Positions 32,392 through 41,511 are shown, counted from the first letter of the stretch. The stretch is DNA of 45,480 nt from a virus (IMGVR_UViG_3300031999_000049:1-45480); one strand, 5' to 3'. Made by a program: numbers and translations. Notes: a model not told the origin generated them from the letters alone.

Positions 32392-32841
32392 ATGTTTGAA
32401 GAAGTTCTCAAAGATGCAAAGAAAGTGACAGAAGGTGACTTGAGTAAATTGTATGAAGGCAATTCCGGGATTTATGCGTCTACGGATATACGCCCTCAGC
32501 CCAGTGATGTTACGATTGCTGCGTGGTTGTATAGAATTTCACAGTGGGGGCCATTAACGATAACGCATTATAATCCTGAGAGCAAAATTAAAAGAGTAAT
32601 AACGCAAGATGAGTTTATACAGAAAGTAAGCGACCCTGAGTTAAATAAGTTATTTGGAACGTGGGATGGGGACAGATTGGATATAGATAAAGCGGTGTGG
32701 TTTAGAGATTACGTTGGATTGGATGGAAAAAAGTATCAGGAAAAGTTTACCATTGAAGTGGATTTAAGTGCCATTGAGGGGTTTAAGGAAAAGGATAATT
32801 GGCTATTAAAAACAGCTAAAAAGTTTTTAGGGTTAAAGTAG
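32392..32841 (+). CDS. Unknown protein upstream of the sheath gene
   Basis: In this 149-residue protein, the N-terminus is helical and polar. A Trp-rich middle (AAWLYRISQWGPLTI) and a C-terminal amphipathic helix (WLLKTAKKFLGLK) are visible. GGAG precedes the start. It may be a tail-completion protein. No family recognised. Confidence 0.42.
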   Translation: MFEEVLKDAKKVTEGDLSKLYEGNSGIYASTDIRPQPSDVTIAAWLYRISQWGPLTITHYNPESKIKRVITQDEFIQKVSDPELNKLFGTWDGDRLDIDKAVWFRDYVGLDGKKYQEKFTIEVDLSAIEGFKEKDNWLLKTAKKFLGLK

Positions 32842-32853
32842 AGGAGGTAGTAT

Positions 32854-34443
32854 ATGGGCTTTTATGTGGCTCCGGGAGTATATTCGATTGAAAGAGACTT
32901 AAGTCAGATAGTTCCTAATCTGTTAACAAGCAGTGCCGGTATTGTTGGGTATTCTGTTAAGGGCGATGTCGATGAGATTAAGCTCATGACAAACTCTCAG
33001 CAGTTTATTCAAGAATACGGCGAGCCTGTTACCGGTTACTACTTCCATTATAGCGCTTTGGCTTATTTGGAAAAGGGTAATGTGCTATATTGCAAACGTG
33101 TAGTGAATGGGGCTAAGTATGGTGGTGTGAAGATTCGTCCAAGTACAGAAGTAAGCAATGCTGCTTTTAGTGTTGGAACATCGGCAAAGACCTACTTCAG
33201 TGTGAGCGGTGAGGAAATACTTTTTGAAGTCTTTGGTAAAGACCCGGGAGTATGGAATGCTGATGTTGGTGTTAGGATTGAAAATATTGATGATACTGAG
33301 TATAGTTTCGATTTAGTGGTTTATTGCAAAGATGATGACGCAGTATACCAGAAGATGGAAACTTGGACAGTATCAAGAAAGCATAAGAATGACGGCTATG
33401 GCAATCAGATGTATCTTGAAGAGAAGATTAACGGGTTTAGTTCTTACATTGCAGTAGCAAACAATACTGGTAAAGCTGACACTGTTTTGCCAAAGGCGCA
33501 GGTTACTACGTTAGCGTTTACTTATGGTAGTGATGGTTCCGCAGTTTCAAGTAGCCATGTTAATACTGGTTGGAACTTGTTCGCAAATCCGGATGACATT
33601 GACGTAAGAATACTTATTAACGGTGGTTATACGGATGTAGCAGTGCAGACAAAGATGAAGACTATAGTCGAAGACAGAAAAGATTGTATAGCTGTCTTGG
33701 ATATACCTTCGAGCAGTTTGGCTACTCCTGCAGACATGATTACCTGGAGAAATGCGACACAGAATTTCAATTCAAGTTATACTGCGTTGTATGGTGGTTG
33801 GCTAAAAATAAATGACGATTACAATGGCGGTATAATTGTGCAAGTTCCGACGTCAGGTTACATGGCCGCACAGATGGCTTACAATGACTACATTGGAGAG
33901 CCTTGGACGGCACCCGCAGGTACGACAAGAGGCATGCTTAATGTTATTGGCGTAACGAATAAGCTTGAACAAGGTGACTTAGAGACAATGTATGTTGCTG
34001 GAATAAACCCAATAAGGTTTGTACGTGGAAGAGGCATAATGATTTGGGGTCAAAAGACACAGCAAACTAAAGCATCAGCATTGGACAGACTAAATGTTCG
34101 TAGGTCGTTAATCGTCATGGAGAAGGCTATATCAATAGCTCTTTATGATTTCGTGTTTGAGAACAATAGCGTAACGACTCGCTTTAGAATAAGCGCAATG
34201 GTTGAGGATTACTTTGATGCTTTATCGGCACGTGGAGCATTTCAGACTACCGGCGACGACAAGGGGTATAGAATAGTTTGCGACGAGACAAATAATACCC
34301 CGGCAATCATTGGCCGAAATGAGCTTCATGTAGACGTGTTTGTGAAGCCGATAAGGACGGCAGAGTTTATCCAGTTGCAGACTATTGTTACAGCTACGTC
34401 GATTTCTTTCGATGAGCTGATAGCCAAAGGTTCATTGATTTAA
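32854..34443 (+). CDS. Tail sheath protein (gp18-like)
   Basis: The 529-residue product begins with YVAPGVYSIERDLSQIV, the Pro-Gly-Val-Tyr opening typical of contractile sheath proteins. The C-terminal domain contains WGQKTQQTKASALDRLNVRRS and FVFENNSVTTRFRI, matching the conserved sheath core, which inserts strands into neighbouring subunits. The middle is variable and surface-exposed in such proteins. It shares the operon with tube genes after structured element B. Strong ribosome binding site GAGGAGG. Confidence 0.92.
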   Translation: MGFYVAPGVYSIERDLSQIVPNLLTSSAGIVGYSVKGDVDEIKLMTNSQQFIQEYGEPVTGYYFHYSALAYLEKGNVLYCKRVVNGAKYGGVKIRPSTEVSNAAFSVGTSAKTYFSVSGEEILFEVFGKDPGVWNADVGVRIENIDDTEYSFDLVVYCKDDDAVYQKMETWTVSRKHKNDGYGNQMYLEEKINGFSSYIAVANNTGKADTVLPKAQVTTLAFTYGSDGSAVSSSHVNTGWNLFANPDDIDVRILINGGYTDVAVQTKMKTIVEDRKDCIAVLDIPSSSLATPADMITWRNATQNFNSSYTALYGGWLKINDDYNGGIIVQVPTSGYMAAQMAYNDYIGEPWTAPAGTTRGMLNVIGVTNKLEQGDLETMYVAGINPIRFVRGRGIMIWGQKTQQTKASALDRLNVRRSLIVMEKAISIALYDFVFENNSVTTRFRISAMVEDYFDALSARGAFQTTGDDKGYRIVCDETNNTPAIIGRNELHVDVFVKPIRTAEFIQLQTIVTATSISFDELIAKGSLI

Positions 34444-34456
34444 TAGGATAAGTGGT

Positions 34457-34568
34457 GCTAAACCCCTAAGAATCAAGCGGAAATAGGTTGCGCTAACGGT
34501 TTGAAGGGGTTTAGCCTATCTTTCCTTATAGCAGGAGTCGCTAGCGCTATACGCGTTTTAAGCAAGGA
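34457..34568 (+). ncRNA. Structured intergenic element B (pair with 24137-24270)
   Basis: This gap of 142 bases between sheath and tube genes has no ORF. GCTAAACCCCT (34457-34467) pairs perfectly with AGGGGTTTAGC (34505-34515), enclosing GAATCAAGCGGAAATA (34470-34485), which is shared with element A. A second shared block is 34520-34540 and a third is AGCAAGGA (34561-34568), with spacing equal to element A within one base. The enclosed and joining sequences differ between copies while length and outer pairing are kept. A downstream hairpin may form between AGTCGC and GCGTTT with one mismatch. The tube gene start lies 17 bases beyond. Confidence 0.68.
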
Positions 34569-34585
34569 AATACGAGGAGGGAATT

Positions 34586-35101
34586 ATGGCTGAAATGGGC
34601 GTAAATAGTTTAAAAGCCGAGTTAACAAATCCGGCTCGTTTGTACATGTGGACGGTGCAGATACCGGGCATCGTCGGCGGTGGAGATGAGAACTCCATGA
34701 TGCTTAGATGCCAAGCATCGTCAATCCCAGGTTTTGGCTTTGGTGAGATAAAGGTGCCTTACAAGCAGACTGCTGGTTTCAAAGTGCCTGGCAAAGAAAC
34801 GTTTCCGCAAACTTGGACGACTACGTTTATCGAAGGTGAGGACAGAAAGGTATTTGACGCTCTTTGGGGTTGGAAGAAACAGATTGTCAATCCTACTAGT
34901 GGCGTAGGTGCTGACGGTTCGTCAATAAAAGCGAATATCTATTTGACATTGGAAACGACGCAGGGAACGATTTATAACAAGCTGAAGCTTTCTGGAGCAT
35001 GGGTTCAGGCTGTCCCTGACACGGCATTGAACTTTACTGAAGATGGCGCAATATATTACTCGGTTACATTTGCGTATGACAGCATCGAATCAATGAACTA
35101 A
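34586..35101 (+). CDS. Tail tube protein (gp19-like)
   Basis: This 171-residue protein is right for a myovirus tube subunit, which stacks in hexameric rings inside the sheath. ARLYMWTVQIPGI, CQASSIPGFGFGEIKVPYK and TWTTTFIEGEDRKVFDALWGW are typical tube-fold segments. It follows the sheath as in T4, with the tape measure further on. GAGGAGGG is the ribosome binding site. Confidence 0.85.
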   Translation: MAEMGVNSLKAELTNPARLYMWTVQIPGIVGGGDENSMMLRCQASSIPGFGFGEIKVPYKQTAGFKVPGKETFPQTWTTTFIEGEDRKVFDALWGWKKQIVNPTSGVGADGSSIKANIYLTLETTQGTIYNKLKLSGAWVQAVPDTALNFTEDGAIYYSVTFAYDSIESMN

Positions 35102-35102
35102 T

Positions 35103-35732
35103 ATGTCACAGCTTTCGAATGTGCTTAATCAGGCGGTATCTGGAATAGGCTTAGATACAAATAAGCTTGTAGGCGCCCTCATGGGTTCTGGAGGTGCAAA
35201 TCCTATAAAGTGGAATGTTGGTTTCCAACGTAACTATATGTGGGATGTGCTATTACCTGACCTTGGGGGCGGCCTTGGCTTAAGTATTCTTGGCATACAG
35301 TTACCGAAAGGTTTTTCAGCTCCGGTTGGTGTTTTGGTATCACGTTATTGTCAAGAGGTTAAGTTTGGTCAGTATGGAGTGACAGAATTAGTAGAGATGA
35401 AGAAGGGTGGAAAGTTAGAGAAGTTTGCGGGCTTAAGAAATATCGACAAAATCACGCTTACATTTTTGAAGCCGGTGCCTGATGTGGTATCGTATTACTT
35501 TTATCGTTGGCGTCAATTAGTTTGTAACGATAAAGGTTATTACGGAGTAAAATCCGCATACGCAAAGACAATGCGAATGATATTGTACGATGTTACTGGC
35601 ATACCGACGGCATGGTTTAAGGCAGTAAATACGTTTCCTTTAAGTGCACCGGTATATTCAATGGACTACACGAATGAAAAGTTATTAACGCTATCTATGG
35701 AGTTTAGCGTAGATGATGTTGAAGGTTGGTAA
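35103..35732 (+). CDS. Second tube-like protein
   Basis: The 209-residue product shows a tube-type layout: NYMWDVLLPDLG, VSRYCQEVKFGQYGVTELV and DKITLTFLKPVPDVVSYYF. Length and order suggest a paralogue of the tube protein, such as a tube initiator or baseplate-tube adaptor. Start one base after the tube stop with only a weak ribosome binding site, so translation is likely coupled. Confidence 0.62.
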   Translation: MSQLSNVLNQAVSGIGLDTNKLVGALMGSGGANPIKWNVGFQRNYMWDVLLPDLGGGLGLSILGIQLPKGFSAPVGVLVSRYCQEVKFGQYGVTELVEMKKGGKLEKFAGLRNIDKITLTFLKPVPDVVSYYFYRWRQLVCNDKGYYGVKSAYAKTMRMILYDVTGIPTAWFKAVNTFPLSAPVYSMDYTNEKLLTLSMEFSVDDVEGW

Positions 35733-35752
35733 AAAGAAAGAAGGGGGAAGGT

Positions 35753-36472
35753 ATGGAGAAGACTTTAATAAGTTTGCCGTCGAAGAGACTACCTTATGGT
35801 GAGAAGGTTACTGATGTATCCTTAAGCCCTTTTAGTGGCAGAGAGGAAATGCTAATTGCTGAGATAACGAATGATAACTTTTATAAGAAGTTTGTTACTG
35901 TGTTTAAGAACGTTCTTACCGGCATTGACCCGATAGACCTAACAGTCGGTGATATGCTTTACCTGCTAATATGGGAAGCAATCAATTCGTTTTCAAAAGA
36001 GTACAAAGTAACGTACACCTGCTCAACTTGCCTCGCAACAAATGAAGCTATAATAGACTTGAGTAAGTTTGAAAAGATAGAGCTACCGGACTCTTATAAA
36101 GAGCCTTATGCTGTAACGCTATCTGACGGCAAGGTATTGAATTTACGCCTTCAGCGGGTTAGTGATGAGATAAAGATAGTTGACTATGAGAAGAATCAGC
36201 AGAACTCTTGGATGTTTAGATATGCTTTAACGATAGTCGATGGTGAGAAAAAGACCATGGATATAGTTGAGAAGATGGAATATTTAAAGAGTTTATCAAC
36301 GAAAGATACGTCAATGATAAGAGCATTTCAAGAAGAGTTTAAACATGGGTTAGATATGAGACAGAACTGTACATGTAAAAATTGCGATGCTCTGGAGCTG
36401 GTCGCTTGCCCCTTTCAACTTGATATGGTTTTTCCGTTTGGTTCCGGACTTAAAAAGTATTTTAGAGCGTAA
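35753..36472 (+). CDS. Tail assembly or baseplate chaperone with Cys pairs
   Basis: I choose ATG 35753, preceded by AGGGGGAAGG, over an upstream TTG at 35726. The product has 239 residues. Cys pairs CSTC (about 92) and CTCKNC (about 212) suggest a zinc site, and a helical middle follows. It lies just before the tape measure, where tail assembly chaperones (and T4 gp26/gp51-type baseplate proteins) are found. Its 3' end overlaps another open frame that probably extends it by frameshifting. Confidence 0.6.
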   Translation: MEKTLISLPSKRLPYGEKVTDVSLSPFSGREEMLIAEITNDNFYKKFVTVFKNVLTGIDPIDLTVGDMLYLLIWEAINSFSKEYKVTYTCSTCLATNEAIIDLSKFEKIELPDSYKEPYAVTLSDGKVLNLRLQRVSDEIKIVDYEKNQQNSWMFRYALTIVDGEKKTMDIVEKMEYLKSLSTKDTSMIRAFQEEFKHGLDMRQNCTCKNCDALELVACPFQLDMVFPFGSGLKKYFRA

Positions 36473-36602
36473 CTTTGTTCTTGCTTATTATGGGCACTTG
36501 TCGAGAGCAGAAGTGATGGAGATGGACTTAAAGGAAATTGACTGGTGGCATGGAAGAACAATCGAAGAACTAAAGAAACAGCAGACTAAGGAAGAAAAGT
36601 AA
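36387..36602 (+). CDS. Frameshift extension of the tail assembly chaperone (C-terminal part)
   Basis: This frame is open across the end of the previous gene and continues to a TAA at 36600-36602, whose last base is the first base of the tape measure ATG. The part beyond 36460 (ILERNFVLAYYGHLSRAEVM, then MDLKEIDWWHGRTIEELKKQ) looks like conserved protein, and no start with a ribosome binding site precedes it. Reading from the upstream frame would need a +1 (or -2) shift, for example in CTTAAAAAGTATTTTAGA (36449-36466). Tail chaperone genes upstream of tape measures are commonly frameshifted, usually by -1. Reinitiation is the alternative. Confidence 0.55.
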   Translation: MLWSWSLAPFNLIWFFRLVPDLKSILERNFVLAYYGHLSRAEVMEMDLKEIDWWHGRTIEELKKQQTKEEK

Positions 36603-38299
36603 TGGCATATAAGTGGAAGAAAGAATACGAGGAAAAAGGATTTGCAGTCTTCGATAAGCAGACTGCCTATTTGCTTGATGTTGTTGAGCAAAAGTATGGT
36701 AAGGACTATTATGCTTTTCTTGACAAGCTAAGATTCGAGTATATTGATTTAAAGCATCTACCTGAAGTTGGAAAGGTAGCAACTGAATTGGCCTCTCAGA
36801 TTAGTTCAATATCAAGGATGATTGGGGTGTTAAGAGGGAAGGGCGGTGAGTTTGCTAAGCCTGAACAGATAGATGCGCTATTTGACTTAATGAAAAATGC
36901 AGATGATAATTTTTCCTATCTTTTAGATAAGGCAGAATCGACAGCTGCATTTAAAGAACGACTTTCCAAGGTTGAGAAAGAGACAGGCATGAGCTTGGAA
37001 AATATTGTTAAGACGAATAAGATAGTAAAGAGCAGAATGGAGAACCTTAGTAAGTCTAAAACGTTTGCTGGAAAGGTTGTTAGTGGTATTGGCGCTGGAG
37101 CTGCTGGAATAGGAGGCTTAGCTGTTGGAATGCTTGGAATGATAGCCCCTCTTGCTCCGATAGCTGAATTGGCTTTATTGTCTGGAAGAGGCATAGGGAA
37201 GATGGTAAGAAGAGCGAAGGAAGCACGAATAGCCAAGAAGGAGCATGCTCTTGCAGAAGGTTTAACATTGAAGGAAAGCTTTAGTCCTGAAAGTGTGGCA
37301 AAGACTTATGAAGGATTGAAGTCAAATCCACCATATTTGCGAGATACTTATGGTGGTTATGGTAGGACAAAATATGGCTATGATGATTACACAAAGGCAA
37401 CTGGTGCAGGAAGAAGAGAAGCTGCTGGAGGAATGGGACCGGAAGGAAGAACAGCTGGAGATGTGGCTGTTAGCTCTGGTGCTTTAAGCGATGGCTTAAC
37501 AATGTTTTTTATGAAGCCTGCATATAAAGCTGGATGGACAAGAGATGTATTGAATGCTTTGAATAAGATGTCTGGAAAAGCTACTGGAGAAGCTGGTGCT
37601 GGTAGTGGTGTTGGCGGTACAGCTGCCGAGGTTGGTGTAGGGACTGCATTAGGTAGAGGTGCAGCAGTAATAGCTCCTTGGATACTTCCGGTAGCAATCC
37701 CTGCTGGAATAGTGACTCTTTTGGGTGGCTTGTTTAAGAAGATAACTGACGATAGAACTCTTTGGGGGGTACTTGCGGATGCCTTTAAAACGATATCGGG
37801 AATGGCCACTCCCGAAGAAGAGAAAAGAAGCCAGAAGAATTTAGGAAGAATGGGAGTAACCTTTGCTCGTGGCATAGAGAAATCGTCTGAGATAATGAGT
37901 AAGAGCATTTACTCAGCATTTGGTCTTGGTAGCAAGCCTTTAGCAACTGCTAAGGCTTTGGCAAAAGAGAACGCTGGATATGCTAGATTAGCAACTGCAA
38001 CTCCTATGCCACAGATAGATAAAGGATACGCTAGTTTTGAAGCACGTTTAGCTTATTCTGGGGTTGGAAAGTTTAATGAGTTTAGACAAGATATGAAGGA
38101 TTTTAATACTAGTTTGATTGCACAGTATAAAATTGAAAGTGAAAAGACTAGAGGAGCATTGAACAAGTTTACTACGGCTATGGGAGAGCAAAAAAGTGCT
38201 GGGAAAGCTTCAACTGGTAGGTCAGTACAGAGAGAGATGTTTAATATTGGTGACCCATTAGTTGAAATGCTTAATGCGTCCAGCTTAGAATCGGAGTAA
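36602..38299 (+). CDS. Tape measure protein
   Basis: In this 565-residue protein, a helical coiled N-terminal part (about 1-155) is followed by a hydrophobic segment (about 163-195; GIGAGAAGIGGLAVGMLGMI), a Gly-rich middle, a second hydrophobic segment (about 355-385; APWILPVAIPAGIVTLLGGL), then a helical tail. Length is near that of T4 gp29 (590). It sets tail length and threads through the tube. Hydrophobic segments may enter the host membrane during DNA injection. AAGGAAG precedes the start. Confidence 0.75.
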   Translation: MAYKWKKEYEEKGFAVFDKQTAYLLDVVEQKYGKDYYAFLDKLRFEYIDLKHLPEVGKVATELASQISSISRMIGVLRGKGGEFAKPEQIDALFDLMKNADDNFSYLLDKAESTAAFKERLSKVEKETGMSLENIVKTNKIVKSRMENLSKSKTFAGKVVSGIGAGAAGIGGLAVGMLGMIAPLAPIAELALLSGRGIGKMVRRAKEARIAKKEHALAEGLTLKESFSPESVAKTYEGLKSNPPYLRDTYGGYGRTKYGYDDYTKATGAGRREAAGGMGPEGRTAGDVAVSSGALSDGLTMFFMKPAYKAGWTRDVLNALNKMSGKATGEAGAGSGVGGTAAEVGVGTALGRGAAVIAPWILPVAIPAGIVTLLGGLFKKITDDRTLWGVLADAFKTISGMATPEEEKRSQKNLGRMGVTFARGIEKSSEIMSKSIYSAFGLGSKPLATAKALAKENAGYARLATATPMPQIDKGYASFEARLAYSGVGKFNEFRQDMKDFNTSLIAQYKIESEKTRGALNKFTTAMGEQKSAGKASTGRSVQREMFNIGDPLVEMLNASSLESE

Positions 38300-38300
38300 T

Positions 38301-39122
38301 ATGGACTTAGTAGGAAGTTTGACAGCAGGTGCGGAACAGCTAGGAAAGAGTATTACTACGAATGTGACTAACTTTACCAAAGAAGCCACACAGAATTTGC
38401 TTGGTAATCCTACCTATGGTGGAAAAAATAAGTATGGCTATATTACATCGTCGTTTGGAAATACTCCGGCTCAGTATCAGGTACTGATACATAGTTCATT
38501 GAGAACGCATGCTGATAGGTCCGAGACTCTTGTTAAGGCTTTGATGCAGAATAATTTTGAGATGCGCGTCGAAGGCGACTGGGTTGCGATGCCTCAGATA
38601 ACAGATGCACTTGGAGGATTAGGAACATTTATACAGAAGTGGGGTGAGCAAACAGCTCAAACTTTTGGTTTTAGTACTAAGACGCTTTTTAATTCTCGTA
38701 GAATGTGGAATGGTTCCTCACCTATTGAGATACCTTTAACGTTAAAGTTTGAGGCAATAAGAGACCCGTATAACGAAGTTTATATGGCATGCAAGGCATT
38801 ACAGAAAATGGCATTGCCTGGAATACTATCAAAGACAGCATCTGCTGGAATTGGATTGATTCCACCTGGACCAAGTCCTGTATATGGTAATTCGACATCA
38901 CAGGGTGATAAGATACGTATAATGATAGGAAGATTTTTGGTGTTCAATTTGGTGATAATAAAAAGTGTAAATGTTGAATTCTCTGCAAGAATGACTGAAC
39001 AGGGTTTACCATTAGGTGCAAAGGTGGATTTAATGTTTCAGACGTATGAGATTCAGACAAAGACATCTTTGAATAAGATTTATAGTGGCAGTAATGTGGT
39101 TAGCTCAAAAACCTTTTTTTAA
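38301..39122 (+). CDS. Baseplate-tube junction protein candidate
   Basis: The 273-residue product has a tube-like fold hint in QYQVLIHSSLRTHADRSETL and IEIPLTLKFEAIRDPYNEVY, and a C-terminal KSVNVEFSARMTEQGLPLGA segment as in tail proteins joining tube to hub (T4 gp48/gp54-type). Position between tape measure and gp53-like protein agrees. No single decisive motif. The start has CGGAG upstream. Confidence 0.55.
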   Translation: MDLVGSLTAGAEQLGKSITTNVTNFTKEATQNLLGNPTYGGKNKYGYITSSFGNTPAQYQVLIHSSLRTHADRSETLVKALMQNNFEMRVEGDWVAMPQITDALGGLGTFIQKWGEQTAQTFGFSTKTLFNSRRMWNGSSPIEIPLTLKFEAIRDPYNEVYMACKALQKMALPGILSKTASAGIGLIPPGPSPVYGNSTSQGDKIRIMIGRFLVFNLVIIKSVNVEFSARMTEQGLPLGAKVDLMFQTYEIQTKTSLNKIYSGSNVVSSKTFF

Positions 39123-39124
39123 TT

Positions 39125-39430
39125 ATGGATAGAACAAAGTTTTGTGAGAAAGTTGAAGTAGATGATATTGGTGAGTTAGATTATTTAAGAAATAACTTGT
39201 CAAGGTTTACAATGCAGTATCCGCCCGACAAGTATATTGTTAGTGAGACTGACTTGTTGCGTCCGGATATGATAAGCTATAAGGCTTATGGGGATGTTGG
39301 TTTTTGGTGGATTATAATGTATGTAAATGATATCGATTGCATTTACATTGATTTGGTTGAAGGAATGACTCTTGATATTCCTAGTTTAATTGACTTGTAT
39401 AATTTCCATAAGCAATATGCCTTGAGGTAG
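39125..39430 (+). CDS. Baseplate wedge protein (gp53-like)
   Basis: This 101-residue protein has the segment LLRPDMISYKAYGDVGFWWI, close to the conserved gp53 pattern in which a Pro-Asp and an aromatic-rich helix hold wedge proteins together. A later Asp-Leu-Val-Glu-Gly-Met turn is also typical. T4 gp53 is nearly twice this length, so this is the conserved core. It links wedge and hub. Confidence 0.72.
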   Translation: MDRTKFCEKVEVDDIGELDYLRNNLSRFTMQYPPDKYIVSETDLLRPDMISYKAYGDVGFWWIIMYVNDIDCIYIDLVEGMTLDIPSLIDLYNFHKQYALR

Positions 39431-39431
39431 T

Positions 39432-40622
39432 ATGTTTACGTTGCAAGATAATTATAGAATAAAGTTAATGTTCGGACAGACTGAGATACCGATAACGCCT
39501 CAGCATATTGATGAATTAACGATAGTGCAGGACATGGAAAAGTTTTTGCCGTCATTTCGTTTAAGAATACAGGACTCAGATGGAATATTGACGCATATTG
39601 CTCCTTTTGATATAAGTTTAAGTAAGATATCGATAAGTATATTGGAAGATAGCGTTGATAATAAAAGCAGCAGTTTTGACTTTACGGTGTTTAGAAGGTT
39701 TCCTGAAAGTGACGCTACATTGCAAAGTAGTCTTGATATCGTTGGATTGTTGGACGTACAGGGAATGTTTTCGCCGGATTACTGTAGAAGTTGGAATAAG
39801 TCTATTGGAACGGTGCTAAGAGATATAGCTGTTGATGAGCTAAAATGTAATAAGGTTGAAATTAGCCCTTCATTGAATATTGCACAGATATTGGTACAGC
39901 CTCGTTGGTCAAATATACAGTTTTTAAAGTATCATAAAGGAAACTTGTTAGGTAGGACTGATGAGCATAATTTTAAATGCTTTATTAAGGTGGAAGGAAA
40001 TAATAAGACCTTTGTTTTTAAGAGCATTGACGAACTAATAAAAGAGAGACAGACTTATACTTTTCAAGCATCAGGAGAAGTTAAGGATGACGTGTATCCT
40101 ATGTTTAGTTATAAAATAATTGATAACTATCGTATATTTGAATCGTTTGGTGGAAAGACTCAAAGTTATTCGTATTTTGATTACACCAATTCGGAATTTG
40201 TTCACAAAGAGGAGCAAGCATCAAATTATTTGTCATTGGCTGATTACTTCTTATTCGATGGTTCTGATTCAAGCAATAGCAATGAGATGACCGATACTGG
40301 TAGGTCTAGTGAGTTTACGAAAGATTTCGCTGGAAGAATAAAGACGAAGTATTCGCATAGATTGAATTCGGCTGTTAAGATGTGGGTGTCAACTGTTGGT
40401 TTAAAAGGTCTTGTTCCTGGCATGGTTGTACTATTGGTATTTCCACAGAGCACAGATTATGGTGGCGTAAGAATGCACCAGTATTCTGGATTTTGGCTGG
40501 TAGAAAGAGTATCGCATTCGATAGGTAGCATGTTTGCAACAGCAATGCTTTTAACTCGTAATGGTTTGGATACTGAAAAAAACACGACTTTGGTAAAAGC
40601 TACAAGGAAGAAGACTGTATGA
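39432..40622 (+). CDS. Baseplate hub protein (gp27 / gpD-like)
   Basis: The 396-residue product follows the layout of hub proteins: IDELTIVQDMEKFLPSFRLR at the first beta-barrel, a middle of the LysM/gpD type (DIVGLLDVQGMFSPDY, TVLRDIAVDEL), and a C-terminal barrel with VGLKGLVPGMVVLL and SGFWLVERVSHSIG. Trimers of it form the hub that holds the spike. It shares a four-base overlap with the spike gene. Confidence 0.78.
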   Translation: MFTLQDNYRIKLMFGQTEIPITPQHIDELTIVQDMEKFLPSFRLRIQDSDGILTHIAPFDISLSKISISILEDSVDNKSSSFDFTVFRRFPESDATLQSSLDIVGLLDVQGMFSPDYCRSWNKSIGTVLRDIAVDELKCNKVEISPSLNIAQILVQPRWSNIQFLKYHKGNLLGRTDEHNFKCFIKVEGNNKTFVFKSIDELIKERQTYTFQASGEVKDDVYPMFSYKIIDNYRIFESFGGKTQSYSYFDYTNSEFVHKEEQASNYLSLADYFLFDGSDSSNSNEMTDTGRSSEFTKDFAGRIKTKYSHRLNSAVKMWVSTVGLKGLVPGMVVLLVFPQSTDYGGVRMHQYSGFWLVERVSHSIGSMFATAMLLTRNGLDTEKNTTLVKATRKKTV

Positions 40623-41245
40623 GTGGTGACATCTTAAAAAAGTTTAGTGAGAAGTATTATGGTAATTATCGAATGAAGGTATTGGATAATAATGACCCTT
40701 CTAAGCTTGGAAGAGTTAAGGCTTGGATATATCCGATGTTGGTAGATGATAAGTTAAAAGCAAGTGAGTTACCGTGGGTAGTTCCCGCAATGCCGCTATT
40801 CGATGGTGCGGGTACAGGTATTGGTTCTTTTATTGTACCGAGAGTAGGAACAATGTTGTGGGGATTTTTTGAGGCGGGAGACATATACCAGCCTGTATAC
40901 TTTGCGGAAGCTACTGATGGGGTAAAAGGGCTACCGACGAATCATACGTTAGCTTATCCTGATATTAAGGCATGGCAGACAAAGAACGGTTTTAAGGTTA
41001 CTTTGGTTGATGGGCCCGCAGTTGCGAATGTTTATTTGAAGATAGTGCATCCGAAAGGACATACGATAACGATTGATAACAATGTGGTATCAATTGCCGC
41101 TATTGGAAACTTGGAGACTACTTCGACTGTTGATACAACTATTGAACCTGATGGCAATTTTACTGTTACGGTTGGAGGAAATGCGAGCATATCGGCTACC
41201 GGTAATGTTACAATAGAGGGTGCTACAGTTAGCATAAATCCGTAA
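40619..41245 (+). CDS. Baseplate central spike (gp5 / gpV-like)
   Basis: This 208-residue protein has an N-terminal OB-fold (about 15-100; RMKVLDNNDPSKLGRVKAWI, VPRVGTMLWGFFEAGD), followed by a repetitive beta-helix-like end with TTIEPDGNFTVTVGGNASIS, as in the triple-stranded spike of gpV. There is no lysozyme domain as in T4 gp5. The next gene supplies the PAAR tip. Overlaps the hub gene by four bases. Confidence 0.8.
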   Translation: MSGDILKKFSEKYYGNYRMKVLDNNDPSKLGRVKAWIYPMLVDDKLKASELPWVVPAMPLFDGAGTGIGSFIVPRVGTMLWGFFEAGDIYQPVYFAEATDGVKGLPTNHTLAYPDIKAWQTKNGFKVTLVDGPAVANVYLKIVHPKGHTITIDNNVVSIAAIGNLETTSTVDTTIEPDGNFTVTVGGNASISATGNVTIEGATVSINP

Positions 41246-41511
41246 TGGGTAAAGATATAGCGCTAGTTGGAGATACGTCTACGCACGGAGGAGCGATTAC
41301 TGTTTCAGGACAGGATGGAACTTTTGATGTTGGGGGAATAGCTGTAGCAGTTAGCGGTGCAAAGTTAGCTTGTCCTATGCATGGTGTTCAAACGATAACA
41401 GCTGTAACGACTAAAAGCTTTCAGAATGGTAAGTTGATTGTTACCGCTGGTGCAACAGCTGGATGTGGAGCAACAATAACCCCGCCGTCAAGAGGGGTGC
41501 AGGTGGAATAG
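41245..41511 (+). CDS. PAAR spike-tip protein
   Basis: The 88-residue product matches PAAR proteins. It has the opening GDTSTHGGAI with His, then LACPMHGVQTI with Cys and His, and ATAGCGATI with a Cys, ligands for the zinc or iron at the spike tip. It sharpens the spike to pierce the host envelope. Its ATG overlaps the spike stop codon. Confidence 0.88.
   Translation: MGKDIALVGDTSTHGGAITVSGQDGTFDVGGIAVAVSGAKLACPMHGVQTITAVTTKSFQNGKLIVTAGATAGCGATITPPSRGVQVE

Noticed and set aside
34457-34515. Simple transcription terminator after the sheath gene
   Set aside because: The 11-pair stem encloses about 37 bases and is not followed by a T-run, and the enclosed sequence is conserved in element A.
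36916-37908. Minus-strand ORFs opposite the tape measure gene
   Set aside because: They mirror the Ala/Gly-rich codons of the tape measure and lack ribosome binding sites.
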